Source of the DNA: Roseiflexus castenholzii DSM 13941 | Lineage (GTDB): Bacteria > Chloroflexota > Chloroflexia > Chloroflexales > Roseiflexaceae | Assembly: GCF_000017805.1 (NCBI RefSeq) | Contig: NC_009767.1 | Coordinates: forward strand, 2,914,001-2,978,000 | Direction: 5' to 3' | Length of the DNA stretch: 64,000 nucleotides | In this document: positions 1 through 7,430 of the stretch, one piece after another | Position numbering within the stretch: position 1 is the stretch's first letter | How the letters are laid out: each line of letters opens with the position of its first letter | Notes under the pieces: model-generated | The model's input: only the letters and a program-made list of their open reading frames with translations | Database searches by the model: none | What the model was told of the DNA's origin: nothing | Made by a program: the position numbers and the translations under genes

Positions 1-2
1 GA

Positions 3-578
3 GTCAGCGCCGCTCGTCCGGCGCGCCGCCGACGCCGACCTGCACCGCGCCGCAGCCGCCAGCCGCTCGCTGCGCAGGTGGCACGCCGCCATCGTCTTGC
101 TGATGAACGCGCCCGGTCGCCGATCCGCAGCGCGGCGCTTCCTCCGCATGATCATCGCAATACCCATGCCTTTCCAACGACCGAACCTGCCGGAACTGCG
201 CCACAGCCCGAACCGCTTATCAACGCCATTCCGCTTCCGCCTGCCATTGCGCCCGACAGCGCACACCTGGCGCTGACAGCACTGCGTGTCGCGGGTCGTC
301 TGGTTCCGCTGCTGCTTTTGGCGCTCGCCACCCGTATCGACACTCACGATGCCACGCGCGTGCTCGGTGACCAGAGTGCGCATGCGCTGGCAGCATGGCT
401 CGAAGCCTGGGGGCGCCGACCGGTCGTTCAGTTTTTCCGCGCTTCCGGCGACCACATCTTCGATGCCACCATCCTTCAGTATCTTCTGGCAGATGCGCTG
501 ACCGCAGCGCTGGCAAGCGACACGACCCTGGCGCACGAAGCGGCGCGACTGCTGCGCCCGGCGGAAGCGCACTCATAA
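3..578 (+). CDS. Partial, frame-disrupted unknown gene entering from left edge
   Basis: An open frame enters from the left edge and ends at TAA 576-578. From about 200 onward it reads as plausible protein, with a hydrophobic segment (VPLLLLALAT) followed by an Ala/Leu-rich helical tail. No start codon with a ribosome binding site is visible; the first in-frame GTG, at 78, has none. From 1 to about 190 the third-position G/C bias instead fits frame 1, which runs to a TGA at 274-276. Either two genes overlap here or a frameshift splits one gene. I do not recognise the family. The true N-terminus probably lies outside the window. Confidence 0.4.
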   Translation, partial: VSAARPARRRRRPAPRRSRQPLAAQVARRHRLADERARSPIRSAALPPHDHRNTHAFPTTEPAGTAPQPEPLINAIPLPPAIAPDSAHLALTALRVAGRLVPLLLLALATRIDTHDATRVLGDQSAHALAAWLEAWGRRPVVQFFRASGDHIFDATILQYLLADALTAALASDTTLAHEAARLLRPAEAHS

Positions 579-949
579 CAATGGCGCATATTTTACCGAA
601 ACTTTACACAAGATTTATCATACGCTGAAAAAGGCTGCGTATTATTTTTCCACCATTCCAGATCATCGCCAGTTAACCGTACCCGAGGAAGATCTCCGCT
701 GCGCAAACAGTGTCTGTTTGCCTCTGTTGCACGTTGGCAGCCGGGCGACCGCCCCGACTGCGGATGGTGTGTGCTGTATCGGTCAGGTTGCTGTACAGCG
801 CCGTCCGGCGGTCCAACGTCACACTTCCTCAGCATCTGAAAGGAGGTGAGAAGTCGCAGTTTCTATCCCTCTCCGGTTGGTCGAGCGATGAGTGCGAATC
901 GTCCCTGCATATGAGCAACGACGCCTGAGTAAAGCGCAAGGAGGCAAGC
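579..949. other. Intergenic region before the symporter unit
   Basis: About 370 bp without a convincing gene. A strong Shine-Dalgarno-like AAGGAGGTGAG at about 839-850 is not followed by an ORF of useful length; only 8- and 5-codon reading frames (ATG 888, ATG 910) lie between it and the real gene at 950. An AT-rich patch at 590-650 may carry the promoter, but I see no clear -35/-10 pair. Confidence 0.4.
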
Positions 950-1231
950 ATGTCCGACATTGAAACCATGAGCCGTCAGGAACGGATCAATGCGTACTGG
1001 AAAGAGAACAACCGGTTGATTGCGATCCTGCTGATCATCTGGTTCTCCGTCGCCTACATTCCGCCGCTGTTCGTCAATCAGTTGAACCAGATCTCGATTG
1101 CCGGCTTCCCGCTTGGCTACTATTTCGGCAGCCAGTTCTCGCTGGTTGTGTTCGTTATCCTCATTTTCTACTACGCTTATGCAATGAACAAACTGGACGC
1201 GAAGTATCACCTGAAGGACCGGGATAAGTAA
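950..1231 (+). CDS. DUF4212 small subunit of sodium/solute symporter
   Basis: A 93-aa membrane protein with two predicted transmembrane helices (about residues 24-45 and 55-78) and a charged C-terminus. It matches the DUF4212 family (TIGR03647), which in bacteria is nearly always encoded just before a VC_2705-type sodium:solute symporter, as here: the next gene starts 18 bp after its stop. It is presumed to be an accessory subunit of that transporter. The start at 950 is supported by AAGGAGG eight bases upstream. The molecular role of DUF4212 is not established; the assignment rests on family resemblance and gene order. Confidence 0.88.
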   Translation: MSDIETMSRQERINAYWKENNRLIAILLIIWFSVAYIPPLFVNQLNQISIAGFPLGYYFGSQFSLVVFVILIFYYAYAMNKLDAKYHLKDRDK

Positions 1232-1249
1232 CAGCGGAGGGAGCGACTT

Positions 1250-3418
1250 ATGGCAGTCAATGAAGCAGTCAAACTGCGCAACAATCGCCTGGCGCAGTAC
1301 TACGGCATGTTCACAGTTGGTCTGATTGTGTTCAGCCTGATCATGGGCGCACTGGAACTCGGCGCCGGCATGCCGAAAGCATGGATCGGTTGGACGTTCC
1401 TGATGCTGACGATGGGCATGTATGCCTTCATCGGCATTATGAGCCGCACCAAAATCCTGGATGAGTACTATGTCGCCGGGCGTAATGTGCCTGCGGTGTT
1501 CAACGGCATGGCGACCGGCGCCGACTGGATGAGCGCGGCGTCGTTCATTTCGATGGCGGGCACGCTCTACGCGCTCGGTTACGATGGGCTGGCGTACATC
1601 ATGGGATGGACGGGCGGCTATGTGTTGCTGGCGCTCCTCTTTGCGCCCTATATCCGCAAGTTCGGTCAGTATACCATTCCCGACTTTGTCGGTGCGCGCT
1701 ACGGCGGGCGCTGGCCCCGGTTGGTGGCGGCTATCTGCGCCATTATCGTCAGCCTGACGTATGTGACGGCGCAGGTGGTCGGCGTCGGCATCATCATGTC
1801 GCGCTTCATCGGCGTGCCGTATGAGTGGGGCGTGGTGATCGGTCTCTCCGGCGTGCTCGTCTGTTCCTTCCTGGGAGGCATGAAGGCGGTGACCTGGACG
1901 CAGGTGGCGCAGTATATTATCCTGATCATCGCCTATATGATTCCGGTGACCTTCCTCTCGCTCAAACTGACCGGTTTCCCCTTTCCGCAGTTGAGCTACG
2001 GGCAGGCGCTGCAAAACATCACTGTGCTGGAGAAGGAGTTGAAGATCTCGTCCGAAGCGCCAGCGCGCGATGGGACTGGACGCATCATTCAGCAGGGGTA
2101 TGTTCCTGCCTACAATGAAGGGCTGAGCAACGCCGCTGCCGTAACGGCCATCAATCAGATCAATTCCTACTTTGGTCTGAATATTACCCCGCCGAAGGCG
2201 CAGTCGATCCCCGATGCCAGCAAACCGGCTGATGAAATTCAGACTGACTGGCGCGGCACGCCGTGGAATTTCCTGGCGCTGACATTCTGCCTCATGGTCG
2301 GCACCGCCGGGCTGCCGCACATTCTGATCCGCTTTTATACGGTGCCAAGTGTGCGTGAGAGCCGCCTGAGCGTCGGATGGGCGCTGTTCTTCATCTTCCT
2401 GCTCTACTTCACGGCGCCAGCGTATGCCGCGTTTGCGCGGTGGGAAATCTTGCAGAACGTGGTCGGCAAGGAGATTAAGTCGTTGCCGGAGTGGACGGTC
2501 AACTGGAGCCGCCTGGGTCTGATTACGCAGCGCGACTATACGACGCTCGACGGGCGCGAGATTGATAAACTGCCGGCCTGGGCTGCGCCACAGGTGAGAA
2601 GTGGTGCGCTGGTGATTACCGACGCGAATGGCAACGGCAAGATCGATCTGGCGGGTGCGACGTTTAGCGAGACCGAAGTCGATGGCAAGAAAGTCGGCGT
2701 CTTCGGCGAGCTGTCGGGCACCGCGGTTACCAAGACCAGCACTGATGGCATTCTGCAATTCGGTGAACTGAATATCGACCCGGATACGATTGTGCTCTCG
2801 ACGCCGGAAATTGCCGGTCTGCCGTACACGGTCGCGGCGCTGATTGCGGCTGGTGGTCTGGCGGCGGCGCTCTCTACCGCCGACGGTCTGCTGGTGGTTA
2901 TTTCGTCCGCCATTGCGCACGACTTCTACTATCGCATCATTAATCCGAAAGCCAGTATGAACACCCGCATCTGGCTCGGCAAAACGATGCTCGTGGTCGC
3001 TGCGGTCATTGCGGCGCTGCTCGCGTTGCCACGTCTGGCGCTGATTGCGCAGATGGTGGCGTGGGCATTCTCGATGGCGGCATCGTCGTTCTTCCCGGTG
3101 GTGTTGCTCGGCATCTTCTGGAAGCGCTGCAACGGTCCGGGCGCGATCGCCGGCATGGTTGGCGGCCTGTCGGTGACGCTCTTCTATATGTACAACAACT
3201 ACCTCGATCCATCGTTCAATGTGCTGGGCATTACCCACCTGGCGGCGGGCATCTTTGGTATGCCGATCAACTTCCTCCTCTGCTACATCGTCAGCAAATT
3301 GACGGCGGCGCCGTCACAGGAGATTCAAGACCTCGTCGATCACCTGCGCAGCCCGGAACTCGATGATGAGTTGATGACCAGCATCGCAAGCGGCAAGCAG
3401 GCGGCTGGCGCGCGCTGA
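1250..3418 (+). CDS. Sodium:solute symporter, VC_2705 / ActP-like family
   Basis: A 722-aa polytopic permease of the SSS family, closest in style to the VC_2705 subfamily (TIGR03648) and to acetate permease ActP. SSS core features are visible: YYVAGRNVPAVFNGMATGADWMSA in the N-terminal third, and the conserved LAAALSTADGLLVVISSAIAHD region near residue 540. It is longer than ActP (about 550 aa) because of hydrophilic insertions, one of which has an EF-hand-like loop beginning at D458 (DANGNGKIDL). GGAGGGAGCGACTT precedes the ATG. It is likely co-transcribed with the DUF4212 gene for uptake of a small carboxylate such as acetate; the substrate is inferred from the family only. Confidence 0.9.
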   Translation: MAVNEAVKLRNNRLAQYYGMFTVGLIVFSLIMGALELGAGMPKAWIGWTFLMLTMGMYAFIGIMSRTKILDEYYVAGRNVPAVFNGMATGADWMSAASFISMAGTLYALGYDGLAYIMGWTGGYVLLALLFAPYIRKFGQYTIPDFVGARYGGRWPRLVAAICAIIVSLTYVTAQVVGVGIIMSRFIGVPYEWGVVIGLSGVLVCSFLGGMKAVTWTQVAQYIILIIAYMIPVTFLSLKLTGFPFPQLSYGQALQNITVLEKELKISSEAPARDGTGRIIQQGYVPAYNEGLSNAAAVTAINQINSYFGLNITPPKAQSIPDASKPADEIQTDWRGTPWNFLALTFCLMVGTAGLPHILIRFYTVPSVRESRLSVGWALFFIFLLYFTAPAYAAFARWEILQNVVGKEIKSLPEWTVNWSRLGLITQRDYTTLDGREIDKLPAWAAPQVRSGALVITDANGNGKIDLAGATFSETEVDGKKVGVFGELSGTAVTKTSTDGILQFGELNIDPDTIVLSTPEIAGLPYTVAALIAAGGLAAALSTADGLLVVISSAIAHDFYYRIINPKASMNTRIWLGKTMLVVAAVIAALLALPRLALIAQMVAWAFSMAASSFFPVVLLGIFWKRCNGPGAIAGMVGGLSVTLFYMYNNYLDPSFNVLGITHLAAGIFGMPINFLLCYIVSKLTAAPSQEIQDLVDHLRSPELDDELMTSIASGKQAAGAR

Positions 3419-3444
3419 GCACGTCTTTCTTCGCTCTCGCTTCT

Positions 3445-3480
3445 CGCCCCTCTCTCGCAGGTCAACGCGGGAGAGGGGCG
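3445..3480 (+). terminator. Probable terminator hairpin after the symporter
   Basis: A perfect inverted repeat with arms CGCCCCTCTCTCGC (3445-3458) and its near complement at 3467-3480 around an 8-nt loop, 27 bp after the symporter stop. There is no good U tract, so it may act as a 3' stabilising hairpin rather than a strict intrinsic terminator. Confidence 0.55.
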
Positions 3481-3623
3481 CAGCGCGCTCTCATGGATCG
3501 GAGCGTTTCTGATATACTATGCGCGGTTTTCTGATGATCGGCATCCCATAACACGCGCGAAGACGCGAAGCAGCGAAACGCTGCCTGCTTCGCCATGGTT
3601 TCCTGTGGCAGAAAGGACCGGGC

Positions 3624-4826
3624 ATGGAAGAACATCATTCGCCAGTTGAGCTTCTGCCAATGCTGGCAGCGATCCTGATCGGCGCCAAACTGGCCGGGCG
3701 CTTGAGTCAGCGCCTTGGTTTGCCTGCCGTCTTCGGAGAACTGGTGCTCGGTCTGGTGCTCGGTCCATCGCTGCTCAACCTGATCCGCCCCAATGATCCG
3801 CTGGCGTTGCTGGCGGAAGTAGGGGTCATTCTGCTGATGTTCCGCGCCGGATTGGAAACCGACCTGGTGCAAATGCGGCAGGTGGGGCTTGCGGCAACGA
3901 TGGTCGCGCTTGGCGGCGTGCTTCTGCCGTTTGGCGGCGGGTTTGCGCTCGGCCGGCTCTTTGGGTTGGATATGCTGCCTTCCTTGTTCGTCGGCGCGGT
4001 GCTGACCGCTACGTCGGTGTCGATTTCGGCGGAAGTGCTGCGTGAACTTGGTCATCTGCGCAGTAAAGTGGGTGCAACTATTCTCGGCGCCGCAGTGATC
4101 GACGATGTGCTTGGCGTACTGGTGCTCTCGCTCGTGCTGGGTCTGGCAGGTGAAGGCAATCCCCTCGTGGCGATCGGTCAGATGGCGATTTTCTTCCCGG
4201 CTGCCTGGCTTGTTGGTGATAAACTGCTGCCGCAGTTGCGCAAAATCGAGCACCTTGCCGGTGGGCAGGATACGGTGCTTGCAATTCTGCTGGGGCTGGT
4301 GATGCTGTTCGCCTGGGCTGCCGAGGCGCTGGGGAGCGTCGCCGATATTACCGGCGCGTATTTGTTGGGGATTGTCGTGGCGCGCTACACCGACGAGGAG
4401 CACGTGGTGCACCACGGCAGTTCAGCGCTTGCCTATGCCTTTGTCGTGCCGGTATTCTTCGTCAACATTGGGCTGGAAGCCAACGTTACGACACTTGGCG
4501 CGATGCCGCTATTCACTATCATAATGGTGGCGCTCGCAATTGCCGGAAAAGTCGTTGGTTGCGGCGTCGGCGCGATGGCGATGCGTCTCTCGTGGCGCGA
4601 AGCAGTGCAGATCGGCGTTGGCATGGTCGCTCGCGGTGAAGTGGCGCTGGTGATGATCGCCGCCGGGCGCGCCGCCGGGCTGGTCAACGACGTGCTCTTC
4701 ACCTCGACGATTGTGATGGCGCTGCTCACGACGCTGATCACGCCGCCGCTGCTGCGTCTGGCGTTCGCGCATCCGAAGCCGCCGCCAGCCGGGGAGCGGA
4801 GCGCTGTGATCGAAGCGGCGGAATAA
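3624..4826 (+). CDS. Monovalent cation:proton antiporter, CPA2 (KefB/NapA type)
   Basis: A 400-aa integral membrane protein with about 11-12 hydrophobic segments and no cytoplasmic TrkA-N or RCK domain. Family marks of Na+/H+ exchangers are present: LGLPAVFGELVLGLVLGPS near the N-terminus, FRAGLETDL in TM3, TATSVSISAEVL in TM5, GAAVIDDVLGVLVLS (the double-Asp ion site of electrogenic CPA2 carriers) and VARGEVALVM near the C-terminus. The IDD pair suggests an electrogenic NapA-like Na+/H+ antiporter. The ATG at 3624 follows AAAGGA. It stands alone and ends 8 bp before a dispersed repeat element. Confidence 0.88.
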   Translation: MEEHHSPVELLPMLAAILIGAKLAGRLSQRLGLPAVFGELVLGLVLGPSLLNLIRPNDPLALLAEVGVILLMFRAGLETDLVQMRQVGLAATMVALGGVLLPFGGGFALGRLFGLDMLPSLFVGAVLTATSVSISAEVLRELGHLRSKVGATILGAAVIDDVLGVLVLSLVLGLAGEGNPLVAIGQMAIFFPAAWLVGDKLLPQLRKIEHLAGGQDTVLAILLGLVMLFAWAAEALGSVADITGAYLLGIVVARYTDEEHVVHHGSSALAYAFVVPVFFVNIGLEANVTTLGAMPLFTIIMVALAIAGKVVGCGVGAMAMRLSWREAVQIGVGMVARGEVALVMIAAGRAAGLVNDVLFTSTIVMALLTTLITPPLLRLAFAHPKPPPAGERSAVIEAAE

Positions 4827-4833
4827 AAACCTT

Positions 4834-5004
4834 ATACCAATTCCCGGTGCACATCCGGCATGGTCACCCCGCGCAGCGCGCGGGGTCGTGCGCAACCCGC
4901 TTCGATTCCGCGCTGCGCTCGGAATGACCCGTCGCTGCGCTCGGAATGACCCGTCGCTGCGCTCGGAATGACACGCATGCGGCATCGTCAAGCGTCATTG
5001 GTAT
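4834..5004 (+). repeat. ATACCAAT-type dispersed element, copy A
   Basis: A 171-bp element bounded by ATACCAAT (4834) and ATTGGTAT (ending 5004). Inside are a GGTCACC...GGGGT arm and three 22-bp units containing GCTGCGCTCGGAATGAC. It is a member of the family described in the findings and lies directly after the antiporter stop. Confidence 0.85.
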
Positions 5005-5306
5005 CACCCCGCGCCTCTCGCCTCTCCCCTCTCACCCCGCGCCTCTCGCCTCTCCCCTCTCACCCCGCGCCTCTCGCCTCTCCCCTCTCACCCCGCGCCT
5101 CTCGCCTCTCCCCTCTCACCCCGCGCCTTGTCCCTCTCGCCTCTCCCCTCTCACCCCGCGCCTTGTCCCTCTCGCCTCTCCCCTCTCACCCCGCGCCTCT
5201 CGCCTCTCCCCTCTCACCCCGCGCCTCTCGCCTCTCCCCTCTCACCCCGCGCCTTGTCCCTCTCGCCTCTCCCCTCTCACCCCGCGCCTCTCGCCTCTCC
5301 CCTCTC
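5005..5306. repeat. Ten-copy pyrimidine-rich minisatellite
   Basis: Ten head-to-tail units on a CACCCCGCGCC-TCTCGCC-TCTCCCCTCT theme. Seven are 28 bp and three are 35 bp (units 5, 6 and 9, with an extra TTGTCCC). The array fills exactly the space between two dispersed elements. The strand asymmetry (nearly all C and T on the plus strand) is extreme. It codes for nothing convincing. Confidence 0.9.
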
Positions 5307-5456
5307 ATACCAATTCCCGGTGCACATCCGGCATGGTCACCCCGCGCCGCGCGCGGGGTCGTGCGCGACCCGCGCAGATTCCGCGCTGCGTTTACCCTGA
5401 GCGAAGCGAAGGGCTCGGAATGACACGCATGCGGCATCGTCAAGCGTCATTGGTAT
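5307..5456 (+). repeat. ATACCAAT-type dispersed element, copy B
   Basis: A 150-bp element with the same orientation and ends as copy A, carrying one 22-bp unit interrupted by a short palindromic insert (CCCTGAGCGAAGCGAAGGG). Its last T (5456) is the first base of the TTA that forms the minus-strand stop codon of the neighbouring metalloprotease gene. Confidence 0.85.
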
Positions 5457-6628
5457 TACCCGCTCATGCGCGCAATCCAGCGGTGCGGTGCGCGGATTTC
5501 GTCCATCGTCGGCAGGTTCTCTGGCCGCTCCCAAATGCGGTTGGCAAAGTCGGCGCCACAGGCGGCAACAACCGCGTTGATGAACGCCTCACCCTGCTGG
5601 TATTGTGCCAGTTTCAGGTCCATGCCGGTGATGCGATTGAATGCCTCTTCGATCAGAGGACGACGCAACTGACGCTGGCGCACTCGCGCTTCGATGGACG
5701 GATAACTGGGGAGCAACTGCGCGCCGATGGCGTTCATGATGTGGTTGGAGTATCCCTCAACGACCGACATCAACGCCTGCATACGGGTGAAGATTTCCCG
5801 CTGCTCCGGCGTCAACATCAACTCGATCCAGTGGTGGTCGATCGGTTGCCCCTGCAACAGGCGTTCGATCAGACGCACAATGCCGACGCTGAGCATGGCC
5901 GCCTGATCGTTCACCCGACCAATAAATTGCCGCAGCAGGTCCTGAAAGTACGCGCGCACCCAGGGAAACGCCTCGAACTCGAAAACATGCGTGGTTTCGT
6001 GGAGCGCGATCCACATGCGGAAATCGTCGCCGTTGAGTCCGAGTTGGGCGCAGATGCGCGCGATGTTCGGTTCGACAAAGTAGAGCGCGCCGCGCAGGTC
6101 TGGGTCGGGCGATAGCAGGCCGAGATCGTACTGCCCGAGCACGCGCCGTGCCAGAAAGCCAATCAGCGCCCCCACCTGCATGCCGATCAACTGGCTGTTG
6201 AGTTGCCCGATCAGAATGCCGACCATTCCCTGACGCGCGCTCACCTCGTCGTACAACTCTTCGAGCGGTGCAAAGAGCGACTGAAACGCAGCGAGATTCG
6301 CTTCAATCCATTCTGCCCGGTCGAACACATAGATTCGGTCGATTGGCTGGGGCAGCCGCACTCCCATATAGGCGGATATCAGCGGCTCGCTGCGCTGCAC
6401 CATGCGGCGATACTGTTCCTGGCGCGCTGCGCGATCAACCACCGGCGCCAGGTACGATTGCGACACCGCCACACCAATATTCCGTGCCTGAAGCCAGTCG
6501 ATCATGCGCGGACGCGGCATACCGCTTGCGGCGCGGTTCACCAGGTAGCGCGCGCCTGCGCCGGCAACAAACGCCAGAAGCAATGCCGCGCCAAGACGGC
6601 GTGTCATACGGGTAGTATTGAGAGGCAC
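5456..6628 (-). CDS. Zinc-dependent metalloprotease family protein (DUF2342-like)
   Basis: A 390-aa protein with a hydrophobic N-terminal segment (about residues 12-28, signal anchor) and a central zinc-protease motif HETTHVFEF (H210, E211, H214). A second conserved helix, VVEGYSNHIMNAIG, downstream resembles the third-ligand region of the DUF2342 'coenzyme F420 biosynthesis associated' family. The start is uncertain: GTG at 6628 or ATG at 6607 (seven residues shorter), neither with a strong ribosome binding site. The stop codon overlaps the end of repeat copy B. The substrate is unknown; peptidase activity is inferred from the motif only. Confidence 0.8.
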   Translation of the reverse strand: MPLNTTRMTRRLGAALLLAFVAGAGARYLVNRAASGMPRPRMIDWLQARNIGVAVSQSYLAPVVDRAARQEQYRRMVQRSEPLISAYMGVRLPQPIDRIYVFDRAEWIEANLAAFQSLFAPLEELYDEVSARQGMVGILIGQLNSQLIGMQVGALIGFLARRVLGQYDLGLLSPDPDLRGALYFVEPNIARICAQLGLNGDDFRMWIALHETTHVFEFEAFPWVRAYFQDLLRQFIGRVNDQAAMLSVGIVRLIERLLQGQPIDHHWIELMLTPEQREIFTRMQALMSVVEGYSNHIMNAIGAQLLPSYPSIEARVRQRQLRRPLIEEAFNRITGMDLKLAQYQQGEAFINAVVAACGADFANRIWERPENLPTMDEIRAPHRWIARMSG

Positions 6629-6642
6629 TGGTTGCTATCCTA

Positions 6643-6906
6643 TCACTGAGTGAAGGATGGCGGCTTCTGCCCGCGTCGTTCAGCCGCGGTGCGCACCATC
6701 TCCTTCAAATCGTCGTCGGTGATCAGAAACGTCTCGTAACTTGATGTCCCGATCTCTTTCTTCTCTCGCACCCGTCCCTGAAGAACCAACCCGTCCTCGA
6801 TTTCGATGATGCGCACATCGGTATAGCCGTGTTCGTCTATATAAAGCCCAATCGCGCGCAGCACATCCTGATAGTCGGTTTTCTCCAACCCGCGAAAGAG
6901 TTTCAT
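6643..6906 (-). CDS. Conserved small protein, paralogue of upstream neighbour
   Basis: An 87-aa cytoplasmic protein with an alternating alpha/beta pattern and no membrane segment, not assignable to a named family. I start it at ATG 6906, which overlaps the upstream stop as ATGA and is preceded by GGGGAGG at good spacing; GTG at 6915 would add three residues. It resembles the upstream gene in layout: an 'IG-YI-EHGYTDVRIIEIEDGLVLQGRV' half, then a segment ending in a DDLKEMV-type helix. Translational coupling suggests the two products work together, possibly as a heterodimer. Confidence 0.7.
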   Translation of the reverse strand: MKLFRGLEKTDYQDVLRAIGLYIDEHGYTDVRIIEIEDGLVLQGRVREKKEIGTSSYETFLITDDDLKEMVRTAAERRGQKPPSFTQ

Positions 6907-7166
6907 CCCAGCCACCTCCCCTTGTGCGGCGGCTCTGTTTTGCGCTGATCGCGCATCTGCTGAATAATGTAGCGCAGCTCCTCGTGTGAGAGCACAAAAT
7001 CAGCCACTACCCGAATAAACCCCTGCGCTGTACTTTGATAGGTGACTCCTGAGATGATCCAACCGCGATCGAACTCAAGAATGGCGACTTCGTTGAGGTG
7101 CTGCTGCTGAATGAATTGCCCTAGCGAACGGAGTAGCTCTGGGTAGTCGATGCGTTCGTGTTGCAT
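6903..7166 (-). CDS. Conserved small protein, first gene of a coupled pair
   Basis: An 87-aa protein of unknown function. AAGGAG precedes the ATG at 7166. Its pattern (YPELLRSLGQFIQQQHLNEVAILEFDRGWIISGV, then SHEELRYIIQQM) parallels the downstream gene position by position, suggesting an old tandem duplication. The stop overlaps the next start by ATGA. About 250 bp of non-coding sequence precede it and probably hold the promoter of the pair. Confidence 0.7.
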   Translation of the reverse strand: MQHERIDYPELLRSLGQFIQQQHLNEVAILEFDRGWIISGVTYQSTAQGFIRVVADFVLSHEELRYIIQQMRDQRKTEPPHKGRWLG

Positions 7167-7407
7167 CGTGGTGGTTACTCCTTACGGGTGTGCGCTTTCG
7201 AGGTGCATCATATCGGCTTCGGCGGGTGACAACGATGGTCGGACCGCGCGATGAATAAGCCGCATTGCGTATCTTTCAGATTCAGACAGGGCGCGTGAGA
7301 TATGACCATGTTTCGAAAAATTGTAGCATGTCTGTCAGGCGAGAGCAAGAGGATGGTGTTACGATGTGGTTAAGAGATTGAGGTCAGGGGTTAGGGTTTG
7401 GGAGATT

Positions 7408-7430
7408 GGTTCTCGGTTCTCAGTTCTCAC
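7408..7430. repeat. Left copy of 23-bp inverted repeat flanking the helicase-like gene
   Basis: A GGTTCTCGGTTCTCAG... word that reads as the reverse complement of 10008-10030 with two mismatches in 23. The last codons and stop of the adjacent gene (REN-stop) fall inside it. Confidence 0.75.

Noticed and set aside
839..949. Leader peptide gene after AAGGAGGTGAG
   Set aside because: The only reading frames are 5-8 codons and do not follow the ribosome site at useful spacing.
863..3238. 791-codon minus-strand ORF
   Set aside because: It is the exact antisense of the symporter gene, and its Arg/His/Gln-rich composition is typical of GC3-driven shadow frames.
4946..5423. Plus-strand ORFs with LSPLPSHPAPLASPLSPR repeats
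   Set aside because: They are read-through of the C/T minisatellite and dispersed elements in several frames, without any start site.
4834..5456. Insertion sequence with transposase
   Set aside because: The elements have terminal inverted repeats but no open frame resembling a transposase, so they are non-autonomous at most.
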